DNA of 64,000 nucleotides. Origin: an uncultured Chryseobacterium sp. Lineage in GTDB: Bacteria > Bacteroidota > Bacteroidia > Flavobacteriales > Weeksellaceae. The notes below the pieces were generated by a model that was given only the letters and a program-made list of their open reading frames with translations, did not search any database and had not been told where the DNA came from. The stretch is taken from the NCBI GenBank assembly GCA_913778505.1, contig CAJYWD010000011.1, forward strand, positions 1 through 64,000, written 5' to 3'. A program made the translations under genes and the position numbers. Shown here one piece after another: positions 1-10,300 of the stretch; position 1 is the stretch's first letter, and every line of letters starts with the position of its first letter.

Positions 1-167
1 TAATGAAATACCCATGCTAATAATATTATTCAGATTTCACCGGATATTATCCGAAGACAACAAAAAGGTTGTAAAAATTCCGATGGTTGGAATCCTGCAT
101 CACACCAAAGTATGGCATAAAAAAAACCACAGCGAACTGTGGTTTAATAGTAATAATGCAGTCAGAA

Positions 168-3100
168 TTACTTTCTGATCTTTTTAGTTTTAAGGTCTCC
201 CGAGTTTTCTGCCTTAATAATGTAAACGCCATTTGGAATCAGCATCATATCGACTTCAAGCTTCGCAGCATCAGTTTGGTAGGCTTTTACCAGTCGTCCG
301 CCGGCGTCGTAGAGCTCTACTTTTCCAAGCTTTTTGGAAGATTCTACCACATAGTGATCATGATGTCTGTATATGCGGAAATCAGATTTCGTCAGATCAC
401 TGTTACCAAGTACTGCAGCATCCTTGTAGACAATTTCAAACCTGTTATTGACAGTGCCTTTATTCATATTAAAACTGTAATCACCCGTTGTAAGATCATG
501 GTATTGATTCAGAAGTTTATCATGCAGATAGATCTTCTGGCCATTTTGGAAAATACCGGTCTTATCCGAAAGCCTGATACGGTGATTACCTGCGCTAAAG
601 GATACAGCACCCAGTGGCACAGCATCCGAGATGTTCAGATCTCCTGTTCTTCCCTGGATGATCAGTTCGGAAGTATCGCCATCTGCAAAGGAATAGAACG
701 AATCACTGCCTAGAATGCCCAGCCCGGAATCAAACTTATCCAACGTATTGACCGCATCGGCACTGTATACAACGGCCTGGGTATTGATGACACCCGCCGG
801 CGTTAATAGTTCGAGCCAGTAGGCATCGTTTTCAGTATTGGTTTTCGAAGCGAAAAATACACCGGCATTATTGACTCTCTCGGAGTTTCTGAACACCAGT
901 GATACATTGGCCGAAGGATTAGCTTCCACGATGAATCCTTGTGCTACAGTAGCGTATCTGGTTGGCGTTTTTGCGGGACTATTGGTAGTAGAAGTCCCTT
1001 TCACGCCGGTTCCAGAGCTGGCATTCCAGGTGGCATAGCTATTACCCGTGTAAGTAGTACCCAGCTGAGTCAGCTCAGTATTGTTGGTATTATCCCAAAG
1101 CCAGAATGTACCATTGGCCAGAACCGCTGTGTTATCGTTATAGAAGGCATTGAGATCTATATTGGAAGGATATGGATTACCTACAAGGTTATAATTCTGA
1201 CCAGCCTTATTAAGCGTCACGCTCACATCACCATTGTTTGGTGTTGTTCCGGTAAAGGTGGCCGTAACCCCGGAAGAAGACGTGTTGTTGGTTGGCCCTT
1301 TGATAGAATACCCGATCCCAGGTGCGCCATAAGTAGGATTCTGCACGGTGACGAAACGGTCATTAGCGGTATTGTAAGTCATAACTCTATTGGCAGGGAT
1401 ATTAGGATAAATGGCGTACATATTCTGTCCTACAGAAGCATTTCCATAAATCGGAGAACTCCAGTAGTTAAACTGTGTACTTGGCACTTTTGCCTCTCTC
1501 AATACCGTGAATGTACCCGCTCCGGAATAGGTAGAACCGGTTTTTTGAACAAAGTTGGCGTCACTGTTTACTGTGATAGTACCGTTATTAGTAACCGCAC
1601 CATTTACTGTGACATCAAAATTAGACGTTATGGCAATAGAACCCGAACTGGTGATTTCCAGATCTTTGGTCTCAAACGATTTTGATAAATTGTAATTCCC
1701 AATAACTTTTGAGTCCAGAATTGCAGTAGGTCCATCTGTATTACTCCACGCAGTACCGTTCCAGACAACAGTATTGTTGGTAACAGCTGTAATCACGCTG
1801 GAGTTGGAAGATTTACAAGCATTGCTCACTGCTCGCACTCTGTAATAATAAGTGGTATTTGATGTAAGACCAGACACCACATGCGAAGTACCGGATACTG
1901 ATAATCCGTTATAGCCAGAGACATAGGAAGACGTTGTATTAAAATAATTTACAACAAAATGATCTATAACAGTAAAGGATGCACCACCTACGATCTTTAT
2001 CTTAACATCAGAGGAGGTTTCATTCAATGTATATGAATAAAGTGTCGGTGTCGTGGATAACGCAATAGCTGTCCCAAGCTGCGACTCTACACCGTTTACA
2101 ATTTTATAAACACTAATAGAAGCTGCATTGGTCCCTCTTGCCGCATAAAAAGACACACTTGTCATCTTATTAAAAGATGGACTAATGATAATTCCTGTGT
2201 TTGCTTTTAACTGAGCACCATAGGTAGAAGAATTATAGTTAGACGATGTACTTGTATTTCTAGCTACATCAGTAAAATTCCATTCTCCGGAAGTTAAGCT
2301 GTATGTGGGATTTGTAGTGTAACCGGAAGAGGGCAGCCCACTTTCAAATTCTTCAGTTTTAGATACTGCCGTATCTGTCCCAAAAGTAGAACTTGTACTC
2401 ACATCCAGCTCATAGCCTGTTGCACCTGTAACTGCATTCCAATGTGCAGTAAAGGTAGTTGCCGTATTATCCGTTGCAGCATTTGCCGTAGGCGCATCTA
2501 TCGCTGTAGATCCTGTAAGCGCTATTGTGGGTGTAGACGTTGCTAAAGGTGCAGAGAAGGTGATATTACCACCACTTGACACGCCACAAACATTGTCCGT
2601 ACGGAATTTCACATAAACCGTTGTTGCCGCCAACGTAGCCGAGGTGTAAGGCACATTGACAGATGTTGCCCAAGAACTTCCGTCCAGGGAAACCTGATAT
2701 TCATTACCACTGTTTGGAGCTGTTACTGTAATGCTGCTAGATGCACTTTTCAAAAAGCTGCCTGACAAACTAAAGGTTTTAACCTGAGTACTTGATGCAG
2801 GTACCGTTCCGAAAGCCAAAGAGGATGGACTTACAACAATCGTAGGCGATGTGGATACGGAAGTGGTAAAAGTACCGTCTGAGCTACCATCATTCAAAAC
2901 TCTGTAATAATACGTACCCGCTGTCAAATAGGCTGTAACAGAAGCTACACCACCTGCAGTAGCAGAACACTTTACAACTGTGCCGGTACATGCACCGCTT
3001 CTTAATTCTACAACATCAGTCAGACTGTTTGTAACATCTATTTTGTAATTCCCTTCTGATCCTGCCGGAACAGTAAACTTATACCATACATCGCGTTGTA

Positions 3101-6100
3101 CACTTACAGAGGAACAAGATGGAACTCCAGTTCCTTCTGAAGACGCACCAACGGTAGTACCGCTTATAGCTGCTGCATCTACGGTTACAGAATAGGCATT
3201 TGAGCAGGTATTATTCCCTAAAACAATAGCCTCGTTCTTACCAACCACTATTTTATTGCCGGATGTTGACAGAGCGACGTTGCTTGCCGATGCAGAGTAA
3301 GAACTGATAGTTGCAGGATATACGGTATAAGCCGAAACGTAGTTACCAAGCTGTCCGCTGGTAACGGAAGACACCCCGTTATCTACAGTAGAATACCAGC
3401 TAGGAGCCAATGTTGCGGTAGTTGCTACAGAAGATGTAACAGTCCATTGAACACCAACCCTACTGCTAGAATCTGCAACAGCATTGTCAACTGCTGCTTT
3501 CCCAACAACACCAATGTCCGAAGTGCTGCCAGTATTGGTAACAGTAATTGGAGCATAGGCCGATAGTCCAGAATTAAATCCAATGGGGAAAACAAAGGTT
3601 TGGCCATTAGCTAATCCTGCACGGATCAGCTGACCTCCGCTAGATCCCACATATGCATAACCATTACCACCATAATTACTTACTGTAGCAGTATTTGAAA
3701 GCGTGATGTTGTTTGCGCCCAAAGTAATCGTTCGATTTGTGAAATCCAAATTAGCGCTTACTGTGATACTAGAGCTAGTGCCCAGCACAACACTTCCACC
3801 AGATTTATCGACCTTTAGATAATCAAAATTGGTCGCCCCTGTTAAAGACTGGTCACTAGACCCGTTGAAGGTCACTTGTCTGCCGTTCGGCGTAAAAGTT
3901 CCCGTTCCTTTGCTCCAAGCTCCTGCAACAAATAAATCACCACCTACAGCATTACCCAAGCTGAGATTACCATTAGCTACGACATTTTTCCCCACTGTAA
4001 GACTACCCTTTCTCTTGTATTGCCCTGAGTTACCGTCAAAGTCCATATACAAGCTTGATGAGGCATCTATAGTAAGGTCGCCTGCAATGCTTAGGTTGGT
4101 AGCAAAATCTGCATTGGGTGTATTAGGATAGTTAAGAGTAGTACTGTTGGTTATCTGCACAGCTTGTGGACAGCCCGCTGATCCTGTAGTACTACTGCTC
4201 CACTCTGCACCTCTGCCAAAAGTAGCCCCTGACTTATATACTAATGTAGAAGTAGAACCATAGATCGGAGGATTTGAACTTACAGTTGCGGTAGTGGCAT
4301 TTAAATTTAGAATACCATTGACTGTGGATATGTAGCTGGATGATTTTCCAAAATCAACAGATCCATTCGCATTGACATTGATCGTAAGGTTTTGAGGAAA
4401 AGTGAGCGAACCTGTACCCGCATTATTTGCAACAGCTTTGCTCCCATTGATTTCTATAGTAGCATTGGAAGAAGCAACAAACGCTTTTGCAGCATCCACA
4501 TAAATGAAACCTCCATTGTTATTAAGGTTTAATTTGTTGGCATTAAGATTCAAGCTGCCGGCTCCAGAACCGATTATTGACAATGCATTTCCAGAAGTAC
4601 CATTGATAGTAATATTGGTAAGATTTCCGCTCACACTGCTCAAACTAACATTAGTGGTGTTAGATTTTTGGACTGTAAGATAATCAAAATCAATAGTGCC
4701 GCCTCCTGTTTTCTGGATGGTTTGTGCTGCACTTCCGTTAAAAATTACTCTTTTACCATTAGCAGTGAATGATGCTAACGCCGCCTGTGTCCAATTCCCG
4801 GATAACGTAGTATCACCTCCAAGTTGCAAAGTTCCGTTCAGCGACAAATTTCCACCTATGCTAAGGGTAGAACTTGTACCGCTAAGAGTTCCGTTCAAAA
4901 CAACATTGCCACCTACAGCAAGTGGAGAATTATTACCAGAATAATTTTGATAAAGTATAGACCCACTGTCAATGGTCAGGTTACCTGCCAAGCCATAAGA
5001 GTTATTGTTTCCATTTGGAAAATTGAGAGTCGTATTGTTACTCACCTGTACATTTGCAGGATATCCTGCTGTTGTACCCACTGTTCCGGAACTTGCTGTC
5101 CATTCATTATTTCTGCCCGGTGTACCTCCGGAATTATAAATAAGGGTTGAAGAAGCTCCATATAAAGGACTTCCTGTACCACTCCAGTTATAACCAGAGT
5201 TTAGTTTTAGAGTTCCTGATGTCCCTATGGTAATCTGACCGGGATTTTCTATGTTTGAAGAAGATTCAAAAGAGCCACTTACCGCTCTGGCAACATTCAT
5301 CTTGATAGGCGAATTGTTATACACCAAGACATTAACCGGCCCCGCTGAAGTTGGCCAGTAGGCATCATCATTTACACCATACGAGCTTCCGTTATTATGA
5401 TTAAAAATCAAAGTCCCGGCAATGCCATAAGTAAAACCTTTACCAGTGCTATATCCACCGTTCCCAATTTGGAAAGTTCCGTTGATGGTGGTAGTAGCGG
5501 TAGGAGTAGCAGTAGTACCGTTAACATACCCTATATTAGTTGCCAAAGTTGCTGTCGGGCTTACAGTTGTTGTAGTACCATTATCACGTGTTATGGATGC
5601 TCCCGATGCGCTTGTGATGGTTACTGTATGCCCAGCAGCAATAGTGACATTATCAGCAGATGTCGGTACAATGCCACCAACCCAAGTACTTGTGCTGGAC
5701 CAAGGTCCGGATTGCGCAGATGTAATACCCGGAAGTGTATAAGTGACCTTCACACCCGTTAGTCTTAATTGTGAACTCGATGATGTTGCTGCATTTCTCA
5801 TAGTCAAGGAGTTTGTAACCGACAAACCCGATTGGCTATAAGTCGTGCCTGACAAACTCATAGAAGGATCTCCAAGTACCATAGTCGCTCCTCCTATAGT
5901 ATATCTTACCGTCTGAGTATAACCAGAAACGGCATAAAGTTCTACAGCAGTAATCGTCGCTCCATTAGAAGGCGTTAACGTTATTGAACATCCTTTGTAA
6001 GGACTAGTCGCACCAGAATCATACAATCTCAAGTTTGTACTAAATGCTGGCGCTGTACCCGACGTGTTTTTTTCTGTCGAGAAAGAAATATTTGAGTCGA

Positions 6101-6239
6101 TTGTTCCGGAAGTAGCAGAAAAAGTATGAGTAATACTTGTCTGCCCCCAAACCCCAATTGTGAAGAACAAAACGATAAAAAGTAGATACCGCTTCAGAAA
6201 ATGACTCAGGAAGGAGCCATCCAATAAATTTTTTTTCAT
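168..6239 (-). CDS. Very large T9SS type A sorting domain-containing surface protein (hemagglutinin/adhesin-like repeats, fibronectin type III)
   Basis: 2023-aa ORF; N-terminal signal peptide (RYLLFIVLFFTIGVWGQ); repeated GHTVTI/LNGTLSG/NFDYLTV beta-rich modules; FN3-like 'ATTFTAHWNAVTGATGYELDVS...YYYRVRAVS'; C-terminal sorting domain ending 'GVYIIKAENSGDLKTKKIRK'. Confidence 0.9.
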   Translation of the reverse strand: MKKNLLDGSFLSHFLKRYLLFIVLFFTIGVWGQTSITHTFSATSGTIDSNISFSTEKNTSGTAPAFSTNLRLYDSGATSPYKGCSITLTPSNGATITAVELYAVSGYTQTVRYTIGGATMVLGDPSMSLSGTTYSQSGLSVTNSLTMRNAATSSSSQLRLTGVKVTYTLPGITSAQSGPWSSTSTWVGGIVPTSADNVTIAAGHTVTITSASGASITRDNGTTTTVSPTATLATNIGYVNGTTATPTATTTINGTFQIGNGGYSTGKGFTYGIAGTLIFNHNNGSSYGVNDDAYWPTSAGPVNVLVYNNSPIKMNVARAVSGSFESSSNIENPGQITIGTSGTLKLNSGYNWSGTGSPLYGASSTLIYNSGGTPGRNNEWTASSGTVGTTAGYPANVQVSNNTTLNFPNGNNNSYGLAGNLTIDSGSILYQNYSGNNSPLAVGGNVVLNGTLSGTSSTLSIGGNLSLNGTLQLGGDTTLSGNWTQAALASFTANGKRVIFNGSAAQTIQKTGGGTIDFDYLTVQKSNTTNVSLSSVSGNLTNITINGTSGNALSIIGSGAGSLNLNANKLNLNNNGGFIYVDAAKAFVASSNATIEINGSKAVANNAGTGSLTFPQNLTINVNANGSVDFGKSSSYISTVNGILNLNATTATVSSNPPIYGSTSTLVYKSGATFGRGAEWSSSTTGSAGCPQAVQITNSTTLNYPNTPNADFATNLSIAGDLTIDASSSLYMDFDGNSGQYKRKGSLTVGKNVVANGNLSLGNAVGGDLFVAGAWSKGTGTFTPNGRQVTFNGSSDQSLTGATNFDYLKVDKSGGSVVLGTSSSITVSANLDFTNRTITLGANNITLSNTATVSNYGGNGYAYVGSSGGQLIRAGLANGQTFVFPIGFNSGLSAYAPITVTNTGSTSDIGVVGKAAVDNAVADSSSRVGVQWTVTSSVATTATLAPSWYSTVDNGVSSVTSGQLGNYVSAYTVYPATISSYSASASNVALSTSGNKIVVGKNEAIVLGNNTCSNAYSVTVDAAAISGTTVGASSEGTGVPSCSSVSVQRDVWYKFTVPAGSEGNYKIDVTNSLTDVVELRSGACTGTVVKCSATAGGVASVTAYLTAGTYYYRVLNDGSSDGTFTTSVSTSPTIVVSPSSLAFGTVPASSTQVKTFSLSGSFLKSASSSITVTAPNSGNEYQVSLDGSSWATSVNVPYTSATLAATTVYVKFRTDNVCGVSSGGNITFSAPLATSTPTIALTGSTAIDAPTANAATDNTATTFTAHWNAVTGATGYELDVSTSSTFGTDTAVSKTEEFESGLPSSGYTTNPTYSLTSGEWNFTDVARNTSTSSNYNSSTYGAQLKANTGIIISPSFNKMTSVSFYAARGTNAASISVYKIVNGVESQLGTAIALSTTPTLYSYTLNETSSDVKIKIVGGASFTVIDHFVVNYFNTTSSYVSGYNGLSVSGTSHVVSGLTSNTTYYYRVRAVSNACKSSNSSVITAVTNNTVVWNGTAWSNTDGPTAILDSKVIGNYNLSKSFETKDLEITSSGSIAITSNFDVTVNGAVTNNGTITVNSDANFVQKTGSTYSGAGTFTVLREAKVPSTQFNYWSSPIYGNASVGQNMYAIYPNIPANRVMTYNTANDRFVTVQNPTYGAPGIGYSIKGPTNNTSSSGVTATFTGTTPNNGDVSVTLNKAGQNYNLVGNPYPSNIDLNAFYNDNTAVLANGTFWLWDNTNNTELTQLGTTYTGNSYATWNASSGTGVKGTSTTNSPAKTPTRYATVAQGFIVEANPSANVSLVFRNSERVNNAGVFFASKTNTENDAYWLELLTPAGVINTQAVVYSADAVNTLDKFDSGLGILGSDSFYSFADGDTSELIIQGRTGDLNISDAVPLGAVSFSAGNHRIRLSDKTGIFQNGQKIYLHDKLLNQYHDLTTGDYSFNMNKGTVNNRFEIVYKDAAVLGNSDLTKSDFRIYRHHDHYVVESSKKLGKVELYDAGGRLVKAYQTDAAKLEVDMMLIPNGVYIIKAENSGDLKTKKIRK

Positions 6240-6522
6240 ATAATGTTTTTATCTAATTTCTCATCTATGCCGTTGAAAACCTAGATAAATCAGTGTTTCA
6301 ACGAAATTTAAACTCGTGGGACGTCCGAAGCATGTCTAACATCAAGTTCCGGACGACATAATTGAGGGCGCTAAATTAATTAAATTTAACTTACAATTAA
6401 AAAAAACTAAAATTATTTTTAATATACTTACACTATCCAAATAATTTTTCAGAACATCTCTTTATTCATCGGCATTTCAACTGCTGCCTTAATTTTGCAA
6501 GCTGCTATTACCGAATGAAATT

Positions 6523-6620
6523 CGAACAAGCATCGAACGAGGATCGAACAAGCATCGAACAAGGGATATAGAACGGATATACAACATTCGAACAACGGAT
6601 AAACAAAGGATAACCAACCC
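6523..6620. repeat. 11-bp phased degenerate repeat array (CGAACAAGCAT-type)
   Basis: CGAACAAGCAT CGAACGAGGAT CGAACAAGCAT CGAACAAGGGA TATAGAACGGA TATACAACATT CGAACAACGGA TAAACAAAGGA. Confidence 0.88.
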
Positions 6621-7009
6621 TGTTTATTATGTTAAATAGAAAACCTTAAATCGCTTATTGTAATCCGAATTCGGGATAAGGACATTATCAGATTATTGAT
6701 TTTACAAGGCTCAAATGTTTTGATCGCAAAGAAAAACAAAGGAATATACGCTCTAAAATGATTTTCAGTCAGACAATGCCAATTGACTACGTCGAATCTT
6801 CGATTTCGTTTATCAAAGCAAAACAAAAATTTGGTCTCACTTTGATAAGTTTATAGTTTATACTGAGCTTGCCGAAGTAGCCTTGCCTATCTAGATCATT
6901 ACAATGAGATAATCAATTTTTTGTTTGGCTTTGCGATTTCTAAATCCTCAACCCAAACTCAAGTTATTTTAACGGGAGTTCGATTTAAGAATAATGCAAA
7001 ATATCAATA

Positions 7010-7130
7010 ATAATGGGCTTTAGTCCATTTTAATGATTCGGAAATAGAAATAGGCTCTAGCCAAAATACATCATCAATTTTGGCTAAAGCCCATTTTGCC
7101 CCGCAACTTTACATCGGGCTGAAGCCTGAC
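7010..7130. repeat. Inverted-repeat element built on GGGCTTTAGYCCA / TGGCTAAAGCCCA
   Basis: aatGGGCTTTAGTCCATTTT ... TTTTGGCTAAAGCCCATTTT ... catcGGGCTGAAGCCtga read directly. Confidence 0.75.
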
Positions 7131-7275
7131 GCAATTCATAAACGCTACAAATTAATTATCAATCAATTTTTAAATTGCTTATATAGACCTCACGTAATCT
7201 TAAGGTATTGATATCATTAATACGACAAATCTCGTCGCTGAGAGGCTCGCTTGGCGCAAAACACGTTATAAAAAA

Positions 7276-7301
7276 ACCGCCCTGCAAGTCTGCAGGGCGG
7301 T
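7276..7301 (-). terminator. Rho-independent terminator of the 1716-aa T9SS gene
   Basis: ACCGCCCTGCA-agtc-TGCAGGGCGGT hairpin, with a T-run on the minus strand (plus strand 'aaaaaa' just before). Confidence 0.85.
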
Positions 7302-7323
7302 TTCTATAATTGTAAACTGAATG

Positions 7324-10300
7324 TTACTTGATGATCTTTTTGGTTTTCACATCACCTGAGTTTTCGGCTTTGATAATGTAGACACCATTCACAAAAGCTG
7401 ATGTGTCAATTCTCACGTTGGTACCATTGACATTGACCGTTTTCATCAGTCTTCCGGCTGTATCATAGATCTCTACACGACCGAGCTTCTTGGAAGATGA
7501 AACCACGTAAGCACCACCGTCCCTGTAAACCTGGAAGTCAGATTTAGTGACATGATCCGTGCCCAGAACCGCCTGTTTGTAAACCACTTCAAAGCGGGTT
7601 TCGTCGGTACCTTTGGTCACAGTGAAACTATAATCTTCCTGGCTTAGGTTGACGGTCTTGTTCAGAAGTTTATCCTTCAGGTAGATGACCTGTCCCGCGT
7701 TGAAGACGCCTTCTTTATCCCTGATCGAAATCTTATAAAAACCGTTCTTGGAATAAATATTTCCTAATGCCACCTGATCAGTATCCGTAAACGCTGCCCT
7801 ACCCTGGATGGCTAGTTTTCTGCTGCCCAATGTAGAGTAAAACGCATCTGAACCAATCACCAGATACTCCCCGTCATAGTTCATTTCAAAATCATTGGTT
7901 GCCTCCGGCGTGTAGGCCAGCAAAATGGTATTGGCAATATGATCCGGCGAAGTCATGGTAAGCCAGAAACGGTTTCTGTCTTCATTCTTCTTCTTGCTGT
8001 AGAACTCAGCGTCTGCAGAGTATCCAACTCTCATGCTGTTATTAAATTCCACCGGCTGACCTTTACCGGCCACTTTAGCCTTGACGATAAATCCTTGACC
8101 TAATTTAATTTTGCCGGTAGGAATAAGGGCTGCAGCAGATTCAGGATCCGGATCCACTGGTCCTGTACCACCACTCAGGTTATAAACGGCGTAGTTGTTA
8201 CCTTCGTAATTAGAACCTGTCTGCTGAAGCACTTCCACATCCGAATTGGTCCAGAAGTAAGCCGTTGCAAACATTCGTCCGCTGTTGGCAGCATACAATG
8301 CATCGAAGTCTAAGCTGGAAGGATATGGATTACCAATCAAATTGTAACCTTTATCACATGTATTTTCTTCAGCACAAGAATTTTTAAGTGGCTGAGAAAA
8401 GAGCTGACCGTTGTTTATCTTACCATTGAAAGCGAATTCATTGGCATAAAACGCATCTCCAAACTTTTCCATACCTCTGATGGCATAGCCGCGCCCTGTC
8501 TGGAAAGTAGAACTGCTGTTCAGGGTAATCTCACCTGGAATATTGGTTACGAAATAATCATTCGCCTCGTTGTAAACGTAGAATCTGTTCCAAGGTGTTC
8601 CCGTTCCGGTACCTCCGTTTGCCGAGTTATAACCGTCCGAGAAGCTGTAAAGATTCTGCCCGGATAACGGCGAACTCCAATAGGTGTATCCTTGTTTTGG
8701 CAAGCTGGCAATCCTTTTGGCGGTAATTTCAAAATTGGTAGGATTGGTATCCGCTCCTGCTGCCGTCTGAATGAGGTTACCATCATTTTCGATGATGATT
8801 TTGTTATCGGAAGGCAACGTAATATTACCATTGACAGTAACGTCCTGCTGAGACTGGATATTTAAAGATCCCAAACCGGTGATCGTCAGATTTTTGGTTT
8901 GGAAACCTTCCGGGCTGGTGTAAGGTTCTATGATTTCCGCATCGATAGTGGCATCCGGACCTTCATTATTATTGCTCCAGGCCGTTCCGTTCCACACTAC
9001 TGCGTTGGTGGTTTTCACTGCAATTTCATTAGAGTCGCCGGTTTCTGCTCCTCCGTTTATAGCGCGTACCACATAGTAGTATTGTGTATTGCGATCTAAA
9101 TTATCAAAAAGCCTTGTATAATTAGAAGGCTGAGGATCCTGAGCCGGAATGGTGAATGGTGAGCCGGGAATAAGAACCTTACTTGTACTTGTTCCATTGT
9201 AAGTATAGTAAACTTTGATGGCACTAAGTCGTGCCGCCGAATTACCGCCTGTACTAGTATTTCTTATCTTGAAGTTAGACACTGCTGTTATACCAGTAAT
9301 CGCTGTAGTTCCTGTGCCATTTGTAAAACTACCTGTTCCGGCAGCAGAGGTTGCACCATCTACAAAGTAGCTGTATGTTGCAGTTTGGCTACCAGTACCT
9401 CTCTCGAATTCTATCCCCGTAACGGTGACGCCTCCACTTATATTGAGTGTAAAAGTATTTCCATTACCATTTGAGGTATTACCATATAATCGAATTCCGG
9501 AACCAGTATTATAATATGCCGGATCACTTCCCGACTGATTAGTTTCTGTAGTAAAGGAAAGCTGACCAGTAGCTATCACACCCTCAGGGAATGTTTCTGC
9601 GTTCTCAAATCCATAACTGTTAAATGCACGGCTTACATCTGTGCTCACAGGTGTAGAAGTAACATTTTTAGTATAAACATCCAGCTCATAGCTTGTAGCG
9701 CCAAATATTGAGCTCCAATTAGCAATGAATCCCGTTCCTAAAATATTAGTTGCAGCAGCTGCGACCGGAACTCCAGCTGTATTAAAGTTTACAGTCAAAT
9801 CAATAGCATCGTCATAGGCATTAAAATTATTATTTCCATCCGCATGAGCAGTAATACCTGTTGTTCCAATTCCTTTGATGGTTACTGTATTAACCGATAT
9901 GGTTGCTACACCGGCATTCGGTGTATTAGTTATTGTGTAAGTTACAGTCTGACCACCTGTGCTTGTTACCGGTGAAGGGAGGTTAAATGGTACATCGCTA
10001 GACAATTTTACGATATCAGCACCGAAACCTTCCAAAGCTTGGTTCGCCTTGCCAATCGTAAACAGATAAGCCGATGAACTGGCTGCATTATAATTGGCAG
10101 TGGCTGCAACAGTTGCTACCACATTGTACGAACCAGCATTACTAGGTCTGGAAGACGAAGGCCCATATATGGCGCCTTCATTTTCGGTTCCGGTGTAAGA
10201 ATAACTCACTGTCCCAGCGTCAGACGGAGTTACAGTAGCGGTTTCCGGACCCTGTGCGAGACCACTAAATGTAAAAGTGTTACCGCCCGTTACAACCACT

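Noticed and set aside
87-1685. Plus-strand ORFs of 208 and 248 aa opposite the first T9SS gene
   Set aside because: Antisense to a convincing secreted protein with conserved sorting tail; low-complexity antisense composition.
6632-6826. 64-aa minus-strand ORF in the gene-free region
   Set aside because: No start context, promoter or recognisable motif, and the surrounding region is repeat-rich; probably decayed sequence.
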